The notes under the pieces: generated by a model
The model's database searches: none
The model's input: the letters and a program-made list of their open reading frames with translations, nothing else
Told to the model about the DNA's origin: nothing
Made by a program: the position numbers and the translations under genes
Shown here: positions 23,745 through 31,431 of the stretch, piece after piece
How positions within the stretch are numbered: position 1 is the first letter of the stretch
Layout of the letters: the number at the start of each line of letters is the position of its first letter
From: Bacillota bacterium
Lineage (GTDB): Bacteria > Bacillota > Clostridia > Tissierellales > Sporanaerobacteraceae
Direction of reading: 5' to 3'
Assembly: GCA_029779375.1 (NCBI GenBank)
Contig: JAKPAR010000030.1
Location: 1-31,838, forward strand
Length of the DNA: 31,838 nucleotides

Positions 23745-23773
23745 ATAATATCAAATATCTTTTAAACATTCAA
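23745..23773 (-). promoter_or_regulatory. Sigma-A promoter of the cobalamin-uptake operon
   Basis: TTGAAT (23768-23773), 17 bases, TATTAT (23745-23750), just upstream of the riboswitch. Confidence 0.72.
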
Positions 23774-23779
23774 GACCAT

Positions 23780-24451
23780 TTATTCTTCCTTAACTATTTG
23801 CCATTGCTCTCTAACCATTTTTTCCAATGCAATATTGTTCTTAACTTCAGGATCCTTGAGTACTGTATTGAACCACTTTATTGCTTCATCTTTGTCCCCA
23901 ATTCTTCTAGAAATTTCTCCAATCAAATAAGCTACAGTCAAGTGATTCATAGATTCATCGTTTAAAGGTTCATTGTAATAAGCATTACTAAAAAGTTCTC
24001 TAGCTAAACTTAAAAATCTCTCCTCTTCATCCTTATCTTCTTTTAATCTATTAAGCCATCCCAATCTAATACATATATTCCCAAGTTCAAAATTTTTATT
24101 CTCCAAGAGTTCTCCACAAAATAGTGCCAATTTATACGCAGCAATACTATCTTCAATAGTTCTCTTTCCCGAAAAGCTTCTTTCCTTCCATTTAGATGAA
24201 ACCTCTTTTTTAATTGTCTCTCTTCCTTGAAAATTTATTTTATTAAAATTTTCTTCCAATGCAGCATACCCACAATGTGGGCACACAAAAACACCATAAA
24301 GCACAGGATTTTCCCCTTCATAATAGGGCAAAAAATCCGAATCTCTTTTAAGTAATCTAAGTTTAGAAAGCCTTACTTTACTAGTCTTAAACTCTTTACC
24401 ACAGACTGGACATTTCACTTTTTTCTCATATAGTTCTCCTACTTCTGCCAA
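23780..24451 (-). CDS. DUF2225 family zinc-ribbon protein
   Basis: This is a conserved protein of unknown function found widely in Clostridia and Bacilli. Near the N terminus two CxxC pairs, CPVCGKEF (Cys14, Cys17) and CPHCGYAA (Cys57, Cys60), form a likely zinc ribbon, with KVRLSKLRLLKRDSDFLPYY between them. The rest (about 80-223) is helical and tetratricopeptide-like, ending with EISRRIGDKDEAIKWFNTVL, a typical TPR helix pair. The start is a TTG preceded by AGAGGGAAGAAAG; no in-frame ATG with a good site is near. It follows the VanW gene by 35 bases in the same direction and may share its transcript. No signal peptide is seen, so it should be cytoplasmic. Confidence 0.85.
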   Translation of the reverse strand: MAEVGELYEKKVKCPVCGKEFKTSKVRLSKLRLLKRDSDFLPYYEGENPVLYGVFVCPHCGYAALEENFNKINFQGRETIKKEVSSKWKERSFSGKRTIEDSIAAYKLALFCGELLENKNFELGNICIRLGWLNRLKEDKDEEERFLSLARELFSNAYYNEPLNDESMNHLTVAYLIGEISRRIGDKDEAIKWFNTVLKDPEVKNNIALEKMVREQWQIVKEE

Positions 24452-24486
24452 CTTTCTTCCCTCTTTCTTTTCTAATGTACTAAAAT

Positions 24487-25878
24487 CTATTCTTCAACCT
24501 CTTCTGTAGATGTCTCAACTTGTTCTTCTACTTTTGGTCCAATTTTATAAATATATTTTCTTGGTTTGTAATAGTCAGAATGTAGTAATTCCTTTTTAAC
24601 TACCTTGCCATTTTTTATTATTGATTTATAGGTTTTGGTCTTGTATCCAATTCTACCAGCTTGATGAAGAACTTTTTCTCCTGGTTTCAAACTGTTATCT
24701 AAAACTGTTTCAACCACAGGTTCTACTTTTTCTATAAGTTCAGAATCTATTTTTACATTGTAGTTCTTAGTATTTACATCACCATATATATAAATATAAA
24801 TATTGTCACTAGATACTTGTGTATGAATGTAAATAGGAAAATCAAAATCATTTCTAAACTTCAAATCAAGACTACCAAAAGAAACCGCTGCATCTTGACC
24901 ATAATTTACATACTTTGCAGGTATTGAGTGAGGATGTCTTTCAACAACCTTTACATCTGCATTTAAAAGAGCATTATATAATGTGGTAGATACCTGACAT
25001 ACACCTCCGCCAAACCCTGGAGTGAATTCTCCTTCTAAAATGACATTTGCTTCCCTATAGCCATTTTGCTTACTTCTTGGCCCTGTCATTTCATTAAATG
25101 AAACAGTATCTCCTGGCATTAAAAGTTTCCCATCTATAGCTTTCGCAGCAACTCTTATATTTTCTTTTCTATCACTACTACTGGTTTTAAAAGAAGTACT
25201 AAACTGCCCTATAATTCCATTTATTCTGCTCAATTGAGCTTTAGTAGCCTTTGGTTGAATTTTTTCAACAGGTATTTCAATATCTTCCAATTTATATACA
25301 TTCTCATCAATCAATTGTTTCAACAACTCTGTATCTACTTTTCTGCCAACTACTTCTTCAGTAATATTCATTTTACCTCTATTAAAATTAAATACTGCCT
25401 CTTTACTTTCAAGATTTATATCTTGAGATATTTCATCAGCTAAATTGTCTATTAATTTTTTGTCATAAGCTGTTTCTAATTCTAAAGTCCTTCCATATTT
25501 TTTGGTATCAATTATAGTCTTTAATTTATTTACAATATTGCCTTCTCGGCCTATACTATAAGCCTCATCTATTGCTTTTTCATATTTATAATGAAATCCA
25601 AGATCTGCGATTTTCACATTATAGATTTTGTCTTCATATTTTAAAATCATCTGTTTTCCAGCTAATTCTTCTTCCATTTCTCCTTTTATCTTATTCAATG
25701 CCTGTTCCTTTGTCATATTGCTTACATCAAAATTTCCTATTTTAACTCCCTCATATATTGTATCTCTATTTAACACAGATGATATACCATAACTACCAAT
25801 ACCTAGCAGTGATAGTACAATTACAATATATAATAAAATTATATTTCTTTTTTTATTGATTTGTTTTTCTTTACTCAT
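24487..25878 (-). CDS. VanW family cell-surface protein with G5 domain
   Basis: This is an anchored extracellular protein likely to act at the cell wall. Residues 1-10 are basic, 12-34 form one membrane anchor, 45-210 contain two units like the putative peptidoglycan-binding domain found in YoaR proteins (VSNMTKEQALNKIKGEME; GRKVDTELLKQLIDE), 225-360 are the VanW domain with PGDTVSFNEMTGPR and GGGVCQVSTTLYNA (Cys294), and 380-447 resemble a G5 domain. A Glu/Thr-rich tail ends the protein. The frame allows MHGM at the start, but the ATG at 25878 is properly spaced from AAAGGGTGG. VanW lies in some vancomycin-resistance clusters, but no other van gene is here, so resistance should not be inferred. 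Confidence 0.9.
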   Translation of the reverse strand: MSKEKQINKKRNIILLYIVIVLSLLGIGSYGISSVLNRDTIYEGVKIGNFDVSNMTKEQALNKIKGEMEEELAGKQMILKYEDKIYNVKIADLGFHYKYEKAIDEAYSIGREGNIVNKLKTIIDTKKYGRTLELETAYDKKLIDNLADEISQDINLESKEAVFNFNRGKMNITEEVVGRKVDTELLKQLIDENVYKLEDIEIPVEKIQPKATKAQLSRINGIIGQFSTSFKTSSSDRKENIRVAAKAIDGKLLMPGDTVSFNEMTGPRSKQNGYREANVILEGEFTPGFGGGVCQVSTTLYNALLNADVKVVERHPHSIPAKYVNYGQDAAVSFGSLDLKFRNDFDFPIYIHTQVSSDNIYIYIYGDVNTKNYNVKIDSELIEKVEPVVETVLDNSLKPGEKVLHQAGRIGYKTKTYKSIIKNGKVVKKELLHSDYYKPRKYIYKIGPKVEEQVETSTEEVEE

Positions 25879-25974
25879 ACCATGCATCCACCCTTTAATT
25901 TTTATTTACTTATTTATTAAATTGTATTTTTATAACATGGAAGTTATGTAATCTATTAAAGGTGCAGATACAAA

Positions 25975-27966
25975 TTAATTCTCCCAATAGACTTCAATCA
26001 TATCTCCATCTTTTAACCTTTCCAAATACTCTGCTTCTCTTCCATTTAATTTAAGTACAAGTCTTCCTCTAGGTTTTGAAAGGTCAAAATCAATATAGTT
26101 AAATATATCGACAAAAACAAATTCTTTCTTTTTATATTGAAAAGTTCTTTCTTTTCCATTTATGCTCAAGCATATTTCTTTCTGGCTATTCTTTGTATCG
26201 CTTGTCCCATTTTTAGTTTTGATTTCTATTATATCTCCATTTTTTAACTTAGAATATAAATTTGATTCTTCGAAATTTTTATATACTTTTACATCATGAG
26301 TATTCATATTCATATATTTTAACAATTCATAAATAGTATTTATTTCAAAATATTCTATTCTATCTCCTTCTTTAAGAATTGTGTTTTTTTCTGTTTTTAC
26401 ACCGTTTATTCGCAATTCCCCAATTAAATTTACTTCTTCATTATTTAAAACTATCACTTTAGATTTAGGAATGCAATCATAAAGATATAATGTTTTTTTA
26501 CTTCCTTTGGTACTATCTACCAAATCAATAAAATCTTTATTTTTTAATTCTGTATTCAAATTGGCAAGCTTACCATTTACATATATTTCTGCAGGTTTCC
26601 CCATATCACCTTTTACTAACTTTTTCTCTCCATTTAAATAATATATGAAATCTTCTCCTCTTTGAGGAATTAAATTTCTAGGATTGTATCCAATAAGAAT
26701 CAATACATCTGCTACCTTTATATTTTCTGTATTGAATACCTTTATTTCTTCACCATTTATATATATTTGAATAAAATTTTTATATTCATTATTTACCCCT
26801 TCCATGGCAATTCCAATAGGAGTAACTATATCCGGACCTTTAAGTCCATCTTCTATGCCCTCAATATTTTCAATAAAACTAATATCTCTAATAACAACTC
26901 TTTCTTTGGGAAGCCCTAAACAGTTGGCAATATGTTCACTTAAAGTAGGAATTTGACTGCTCCCTCCTACCAAAAACACTGCACTTGGAGATTTCCCATT
27001 GTATTCAATTATTTTTTCACTTATTTCTCTAGCCAATTTATCTATTTCATTTTCAATACTTGAAATAATCTCTTCTGTAGTCAATTTGTATTTTACTCCT
27101 ACTATATCAGAAAATTCATGAATGTTTTCTTTATTTAAACTAATTTTAAGTTTTTCACTTGAATCAAAATCTAAAAGATATGCTCTTGCTAAACTTTCCG
27201 TCAATTCATCTCCTGCAGTAGCTGTCATAGCATAAGCCACTATAGTACCATCTTTGGTTATAGCAATATCTGATGTACCAGCACCAATATCCACTAGTGC
27301 TAAATTTAACAATCTCAAATTTTCTTTTATAGCTACATTTATAGCTGCAATAGGCTCCAATGTGATATTAGAAACTTCAAGACCAGCTCTATTGACTACT
27401 ACATATAAACTATCTATAACTACTTGTGGTAAAAAAGTTGCTAAAAGATCTACTCCAATTTTTTCACCTTTATGTCCCTCTAAATTTTCAATAAAACTAT
27501 CATCTAAATAGTAGTTTACTACACTGTAACCAATACAGTAGTATTTTAAATCATTTTTATTTTTTTCTTCATCTATCAATTCTTGAGATTTTTGTGCTGC
27601 TTCAAGTTCTAAAGCTTCTATCATATTGTTGTTTATCTCAACAGTTTTATCAATTTCTTTATCTATCCTAATTCTACTAGTCTTCAAAGCTCTACCTGCT
27701 GCAGCAATAGAAACTCTTTTCAAAGGCAATTTCAGTTTTCCCTCTAATTCTTCTTTTACTTCTTTAACTATTTTAGTTACCCCTTCTATATCATGAATTT
27801 GACCATCATACATATTTCGTTTGTTGTGTTCTTTTACACAACTTGCAAGAACTTTAAATTTCTCATCTTCATATATTCCAACTATGCCTATGACAGTTCT
27901 AGTGCCTATATCAAGTGAAAATATTAAATCTTCAAGATTTTTTACAGTTGTATTGAAATCCGACAT
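25975..27966 (-). CDS. FtsA-like ATPase with long beta-grasp-like C-terminal region
   Basis: This is an actin-fold ATPase of the FtsA/PilM group. Residues 14-395 show the FtsA pattern: phosphate-1 loop SLDIGTRTVIGIVG, an inserted 1C-like domain (about 80-180; VSIAAAGRALKT), phosphate-2 loop LVDIGAGTSDIAI (DIGAGTSD 226-233) and the adenosine motif FLVGGSSQIP (331-340). At 663 residues it is some 240 longer than normal FtsA. The extra C-terminal part has four motifs of the form LKxxDxIE-like (near 474, 531, 574, 651), typical endings of ThiS/ubiquitin-like beta-grasp units. There is no membrane-targeting helix at the very end. The ATG at 27966, with AAAGGG nine bases before it, is preferred to the TTG at 27975. 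The role is not known; cell division or envelope work is plausible. Confidence 0.8.
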   Translation of the reverse strand: MSDFNTTVKNLEDLIFSLDIGTRTVIGIVGIYEDEKFKVLASCVKEHNKRNMYDGQIHDIEGVTKIVKEVKEELEGKLKLPLKRVSIAAAGRALKTSRIRIDKEIDKTVEINNNMIEALELEAAQKSQELIDEEKNKNDLKYYCIGYSVVNYYLDDSFIENLEGHKGEKIGVDLLATFLPQVVIDSLYVVVNRAGLEVSNITLEPIAAINVAIKENLRLLNLALVDIGAGTSDIAITKDGTIVAYAMTATAGDELTESLARAYLLDFDSSEKLKISLNKENIHEFSDIVGVKYKLTTEEIISSIENEIDKLAREISEKIIEYNGKSPSAVFLVGGSSQIPTLSEHIANCLGLPKERVVIRDISFIENIEGIEDGLKGPDIVTPIGIAMEGVNNEYKNFIQIYINGEEIKVFNTENIKVADVLILIGYNPRNLIPQRGEDFIYYLNGEKKLVKGDMGKPAEIYVNGKLANLNTELKNKDFIDLVDSTKGSKKTLYLYDCIPKSKVIVLNNEEVNLIGELRINGVKTEKNTILKEGDRIEYFEINTIYELLKYMNMNTHDVKVYKNFEESNLYSKLKNGDIIEIKTKNGTSDTKNSQKEICLSINGKERTFQYKKKEFVFVDIFNYIDFDLSKPRGRLVLKLNGREAEYLERLKDGDMIEVYWEN

Positions 27967-28002
27967 CCCTAACAACCCTTTCTTTCGTTTTTCCTCTCTC
28001 TT

Positions 28003-28650
28003 TTATTGTACGTTTTCTTTATAATATATGCAATAACTATCTAATGGGCACTTTTCACATAAGGGCTTTCTAGCTTTGCATATACGTCTTCCATGAAAAA
28101 TCAACAAATGATGAGCTTTGGACCACATATTTTTTTCAATGTTTCCCATTAAGTCTTTTTCTGTATCCAAAACATTGCTACTATTTGACAACCCTATTCT
28201 ATTTGATACCCTAAATACATGGGTATCAACAGCAATAGCCTCTTTAAAAAAAGCATTGCTTAAAACTACATTTGCTGTTTTTCTGCCCACTCCAGGAAGT
28301 TTCATGAGTTCCTCTCTAGTATCTGGAACCTTTCCATCATATTCTTTAACTAACATTTCACAAGTTCCCAAAATATTCTTGCTTTTGTTGTTATAGAAAC
28401 CACAACTTCTAATTTTCTCTCCTAATTCTTCTTCGGTCAATTTTAAATAATCTTCAGGAGTTTTATATTTTCTAAAGAGCTTTTCTGTAACTTTGTTGAC
28501 TCTCACATCAGTACATTGAGCAGAAAGAATTGTAGCTATCAAAAGTTCAAAGGGATTTGAAAAATTTAATTCAGCTTTAGCGTGAGGATAAAGTTCCTCA
28601 AGTATCATTAATACCTCTTTTACTTCTTTTTTACTTAAATTTTTTCCCAC
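28003..28650 (-). CDS. nth: Endonuclease III (DNA glycosylase/AP lyase)
   Basis: This base-excision-repair enzyme removes oxidised pyrimidines and cuts at abasic sites. The 215 residues include SAQCTDVRVNKVTEKLF, the helix-hairpin-helix LPGVGRKTANVVLSNAF with catalytic Lys124, and VDTHVFRVSNRIGL with catalytic Asp142. A [4Fe-4S] cluster ligand set follows (Cys191, Cys198, Cys201, Cys207; C-x6-C-x2-C-x5-C). All key residues are intact. The start is a GTG after AGGTGATAAT. It is the middle gene of a tight DUF503-nth-FtsA-like run (gaps of 8 and 36 bases). Confidence 0.96.
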   Translation of the reverse strand: MGKNLSKKEVKEVLMILEELYPHAKAELNFSNPFELLIATILSAQCTDVRVNKVTEKLFRKYKTPEDYLKLTEEELGEKIRSCGFYNNKSKNILGTCEMLVKEYDGKVPDTREELMKLPGVGRKTANVVLSNAFFKEAIAVDTHVFRVSNRIGLSNSSNVLDTEKDLMGNIEKNMWSKAHHLLIFHGRRICKARKPLCEKCPLDSYCIYYKENVQ

Positions 28651-28658
28651 ATTATCAC

Positions 28659-28940
28659 CTACAGTATTTCAATATTATAGTCTATAATCTCCACTCTACT
28701 ATCTCCATCTATAAACTTTAACACATTGTTTATTATCTGATTGGCATGAGTAGTATCATTTGTAACACAAGCAAAACCAATGATAGAACTTTGCCAACTG
28801 TCATTTAAATCAATTTCTGCAATGGATACATTAAATCTAGATTGTATTTTCCCTATGATACTCTTTATAACATGTCTTTTATCTTTTAAAGAATTTGATT
28901 CATATATAATTAATTTTATAGTACATGCACCAATTATCAT
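28659..28940 (-). CDS. DUF503 family protein (YlxP-like)
   Basis: This small cytoplasmic protein of unknown role begins MIIGACTIKLIIYESNSLKDKRHVIKSII, the hallmark of DUF503, whose Bacillus member YlxP is encoded near translation and ribosome-maturation genes. The 93 residues form one alpha/beta domain with FNVSIAEIDLNDSWQSSIIGFACV and a C-terminal strand DSRVEIIDYNIEIL. The open frame extends upstream to 29006 through the promoter region; the ATG at 28940 is preferred because it follows GAGGTGATTTCT and matches the family N terminus. It opens the transcript with nth and the FtsA-like gene. Confidence 0.9.
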   Translation of the reverse strand: MIIGACTIKLIIYESNSLKDKRHVIKSIIGKIQSRFNVSIAEIDLNDSWQSSIIGFACVTNDTTHANQIINNVLKFIDGDSRVEIIDYNIEIL

Positions 28941-28965
28941 AGAAATCACCTCGTTATATTTTAAG

Positions 28966-28994
28966 TCTATACAATATATTTTAGAATATGTAAA
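28966..28994 (-). promoter_or_regulatory. Probable promoter of DUF503-nth-FtsA-like genes
   Basis: TTTACA (28989-28994), 17 bases, TATAGA (28966-28971). The -35 box reuses the T-run of the kbl terminator. Confidence 0.5.
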
Positions 28995-29014
28995 AAGGGG
29001 GTACAACCCCCTTT
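28992..29014 (-). terminator. Terminator of kbl
   Basis: AAAGGGGG-TTGTA-CCCCCTTTTT: an 8-bp stem with five G-C pairs and a T-run, 9 bases after the kbl stop codon. Confidence 0.88.
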
Positions 29015-29022
29015 CCTAAATC

Positions 29023-30210
29023 TTATAAAATATTCATTTCCTTTCCTACCTTTTCAAAAGCAGCTACTGCTCTATCAAGTTGTTCTTTTGTATGAGCTGC
29101 TGTCACCATACATCTAACTCTTCCTGTTCCTTTTGGAACCGTTGGGAATACTATTCCTGATACAAACACACCTGCTTCAAGTAACTTCCTACTGAATTCC
29201 ATAGTCTTTGCTTCATCTCCTATAATAACTGGAGTGATAGGTGTTTCACTATGACCTGTATTGAATCCTAGTGTACCAAGTTTTTCTTTAAAGTATTTTG
29301 CATTGTCCCAAAGTCTATCTGTATATTCAGTAGATTCCATAAGCATTGTTACAGCTTCAGTTATAGCTCCAACTGCTGCTGGAGGAAGTGAAGTACTAAA
29401 TAGAACTGGTCTAGCTCTGTGATTTAACCATTCATACATAGTTTGGCTTCCTGCTACATATCCTCCTACTACTCCTATAGCCTTTGAAAGAGTACCTATT
29501 GAAAAATCTACTCTTCCATGAAGACCAAAATGGTCAACAGTTCCTCTTCCGCTTTCTCCCAATACTCCTGAGCCATGAGCATCATCAACATAAGTCATAG
29601 CTTCATATTTTTCAGCTAATTCTACTATTTCAGGTAATTTTGCAATATCACCATCCATACTAAATACACCATCAGTAATAATTAAAATATTTCTATATTT
29701 GTCTCTATTCTTTTTAAGTACATCTTCCAAGCTGTCCATATCTGAGTGATTAAATATTGCTTTATCAGCCTTGCTAAGTCTAGTTCCATCAATAATTGAA
29801 GCATGATTTAATTCATCTGAAATAATTAAATCACCTTTTTCAGTTATAGCTTGAATAGTTCCAGCATTGCAATTAAATCCTGATTGATAGATAAAAGCAG
29901 CTTCTTCACGTTTAAATTTAGCCAATAATTTCTCCAAATTTTCGTGAATATCCATATTCCCTACAATAGTTCTAACTGCACCTGCACCAACGCCATATTT
30001 TTCTACAGCTTCAATGCTGGCTTTCTTAAGTCTTGGATGATTGGCAAATCCTAAATAGTTGTTTGAAGATAAGTTAATAACCTTTTTGCCATTTAAAATA
30101 ATTTCTGCCTCGTTTGGTCCTTCAAGTACAGGAAGTTTTCTATAAACTCCATCATCCTTTAAGCCTTGTATTTTTTCCTTCAAAAAATTTAATTCATGTA
30201 CATTTCCCAT
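29023..30210 (-). CDS. kbl: Glycine C-acetyltransferase (2-amino-3-ketobutyrate CoA ligase)
   Basis: This PLP enzyme of the alpha-oxoamine synthase family splits 2-amino-3-ketobutyrate with CoA into glycine and acetyl-CoA, the second step of threonine breakdown. Visible are [56 protein letters not shown] and the PLP-binding lysine Lys243 in [11 protein letters not shown]. The 395 residues match Kbl in length. The frame extends 27 codons upstream to 30291, but the ATG at 30210 follows AGGAGGGGAAACC. No tdh gene adjoins. The close relative 8-amino-7-oxononanoate synthase (biotin) is a less likely alternative; no biotin genes are near. It could feed glycine to the grd pathway. Confidence 0.9.
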   Translation of the reverse strand: MGNVHELNFLKEKIQGLKDDGVYRKLPVLEGPNEAEIILNGKKVINLSSNNYLGFANHPRLKKASIEAVEKYGVGAGAVRTIVGNMDIHENLEKLLAKFKREEAAFIYQSGFNCNAGTIQAITEKGDLIISDELNHASIIDGTRLSKADKAIFNHSDMDSLEDVLKKNRDKYRNILIITDGVFSMDGDIAKLPEIVELAEKYEAMTYVDDAHGSGVLGESGRGTVDHFGLHGRVDFSIGTLSKAIGVVGGYVAGSQTMYEWLNHRARPVLFSTSLPPAAVGAITEAVTMLMESTEYTDRLWDNAKYFKEKLGTLGFNTGHSETPITPVIIGDEAKTMEFSRKLLEAGVFVSGIVFPTVPKGTGRVRCMVTAAHTKEQLDRAVAAFEKVGKEMNIL

Positions 30211-30263
30211 GGTTTCCCCTCCTAAAATTAAATTTGAGAAAAGGTTTACAATCATCAATTTAT

Positions 30264-30293
30264 AGTATATCACAAATATTTTCATTTTCACAA
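30264..30293 (-). promoter_or_regulatory. Probable promoter of kbl
   Basis: TTGTGA (30288-30293), 18 bases, TATACT (30264-30269), about 55 bases upstream of the start codon. Confidence 0.5.
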
Positions 30294-30332
30294 ACTATAA
30301 ATCATTTATTTATGAAAATAATTTAACAAATC

Positions 30333-31346
30333 CTAGGCCTTTATTTTCTCTATTGCCCAAGCTGCATATTGCTGAATCATTGGGCTTGGATCTTTTAATA
30401 CTTTCTCTAAAAATTCAATACTATTTACATCTTTCATATTCGCAATAGCTATAATGCAATTTCTTTTTAAGATATTCTTTCCTCTCCAACCCCCTGCCAT
30501 AGAACCATACTTTTTTTTAAATTCACTATTGGACATATTGAAAATTTCTTCTATATCTATATATCCTTTTGTATTGACGGGAATAAATTCATTGTTTTTG
30601 CTCTTCAAAGCCTTTTTATTTTTAGGACAAACAATTTGACAAGTATCACATCCATAAACTTTTATTCCCATCTTTTCTCTCAATTCATAAGGTATTTCAT
30701 CTTTAGTTTGAGTAAGATAAGATATGCATTTCTTGGGATTAAATTTATAAGGTGCTTCTAAAGCTCCTGTAGGACAGGCTCTTAAACAAAGATCGCAATC
30801 TCCACACTTGCTAGAAATAGGATTGTCACTTTCTATATCTAAATCAGTCAAGATATATCCTATAAATATAAAAGAACCATAATCATCATTTATAATTGAG
30901 CAATTTTTCCCATACCAACCTATACCAGATTTTCTAGCCAATTCTCTATCTATCAATGGTCCTGTATCTACAAAAGATACATAATTAAATCCAATTTCTT
31001 TTTCAATCTCATCTATAAGTTTTTCTATTCTATCTTTAACTACCCTATGATAATCTTCTCCCCAAGAAGATTTAGAGATTTTCCCCTTTAATTTGAAATC
31101 TACTTTTTCATTAAAATCAACATTATAAGAAACCCCAACTACAATTATACTTTTGCAATGAGGAAATGTACTTTTCGGGTCTATTCTTTTATCTAAATCC
31201 TTTTCTTCAAACTCTGTTTCTCTATTATTTTCTCTTCTTTCATAAAGATAATCTTTCAAATCATCTAATCTGTTAGAATCTGTGAACCCTATAATATCAA
31301 TTCCTACCTCTTGGGATTTTTGTATGATATATTGTTTTAAATTCAT
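30333..31346 (-). CDS. queG: Epoxyqueuosine reductase
   Basis: QueG makes the last step of queuosine synthesis in tRNA, reducing epoxyqueuosine with a cobalamin cofactor and two [4Fe-4S] clusters. The 337 residues show a cobalamin-binding N-terminal domain with VDTGPLIDRELARKSGIGWYGKN, including the probable catalytic Asp133. The first cluster is CGDCDLCLRACP (Cys181, 184, 187, 191) and the second uses Cys207 or its vicinity and GCDTCQIVCP (233, 236, 240). A C-terminal HEAT-like repeat (RGKNILKRNCIIAIANM and QYAAWAIEKI) is typical. All ligands are present. The ATG follows AAAGGAAGATTAG. It is divergent from the ttcA-like gene, sharing an 85-base promoter region. Its cobalamin need fits the B12 uptake operon seen upstream. 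Confidence 0.95.
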   Translation of the reverse strand: MNLKQYIIQKSQEVGIDIIGFTDSNRLDDLKDYLYERRENNRETEFEEKDLDKRIDPKSTFPHCKSIIVVGVSYNVDFNEKVDFKLKGKISKSSWGEDYHRVVKDRIEKLIDEIEKEIGFNYVSFVDTGPLIDRELARKSGIGWYGKNCSIINDDYGSFIFIGYILTDLDIESDNPISSKCGDCDLCLRACPTGALEAPYKFNPKKCISYLTQTKDEIPYELREKMGIKVYGCDTCQIVCPKNKKALKSKNNEFIPVNTKGYIDIEEIFNMSNSEFKKKYGSMAGGWRGKNILKRNCIIAIANMKDVNSIEFLEKVLKDPSPMIQQYAAWAIEKIKA

Positions 31347-31376
31347 GCTAATCTTCCTTTATTTTTATTTATAATT

Positions 31377-31405
31377 ATTATATCATTTAATAGAAAGCAT
31401 ATAAT
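31377..31405. promoter_or_regulatory. Back-to-back promoter region for queG and the ttcA-like gene
   Basis: A minus-strand TATAAT (31377-31382, for queG) and a plus-strand TATAAT (31400-31405, for the ttcA-like gene) are exactly 17 bases apart, so each -10 box occupies the -35 position of the other. The two promoters cannot be used at once if both are real. Confidence 0.5.
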
Positions 31406-31431
31406 CTAAAATAAAACTTGGAGGTAATCTT

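Noticed and set aside
24487..25878. VanW domain as evidence for vancomycin resistance
   Set aside because: VanW-domain proteins are common wall-associated proteins in Clostridia, and no vanA, vanH, vanX or vanRS homologue is near.
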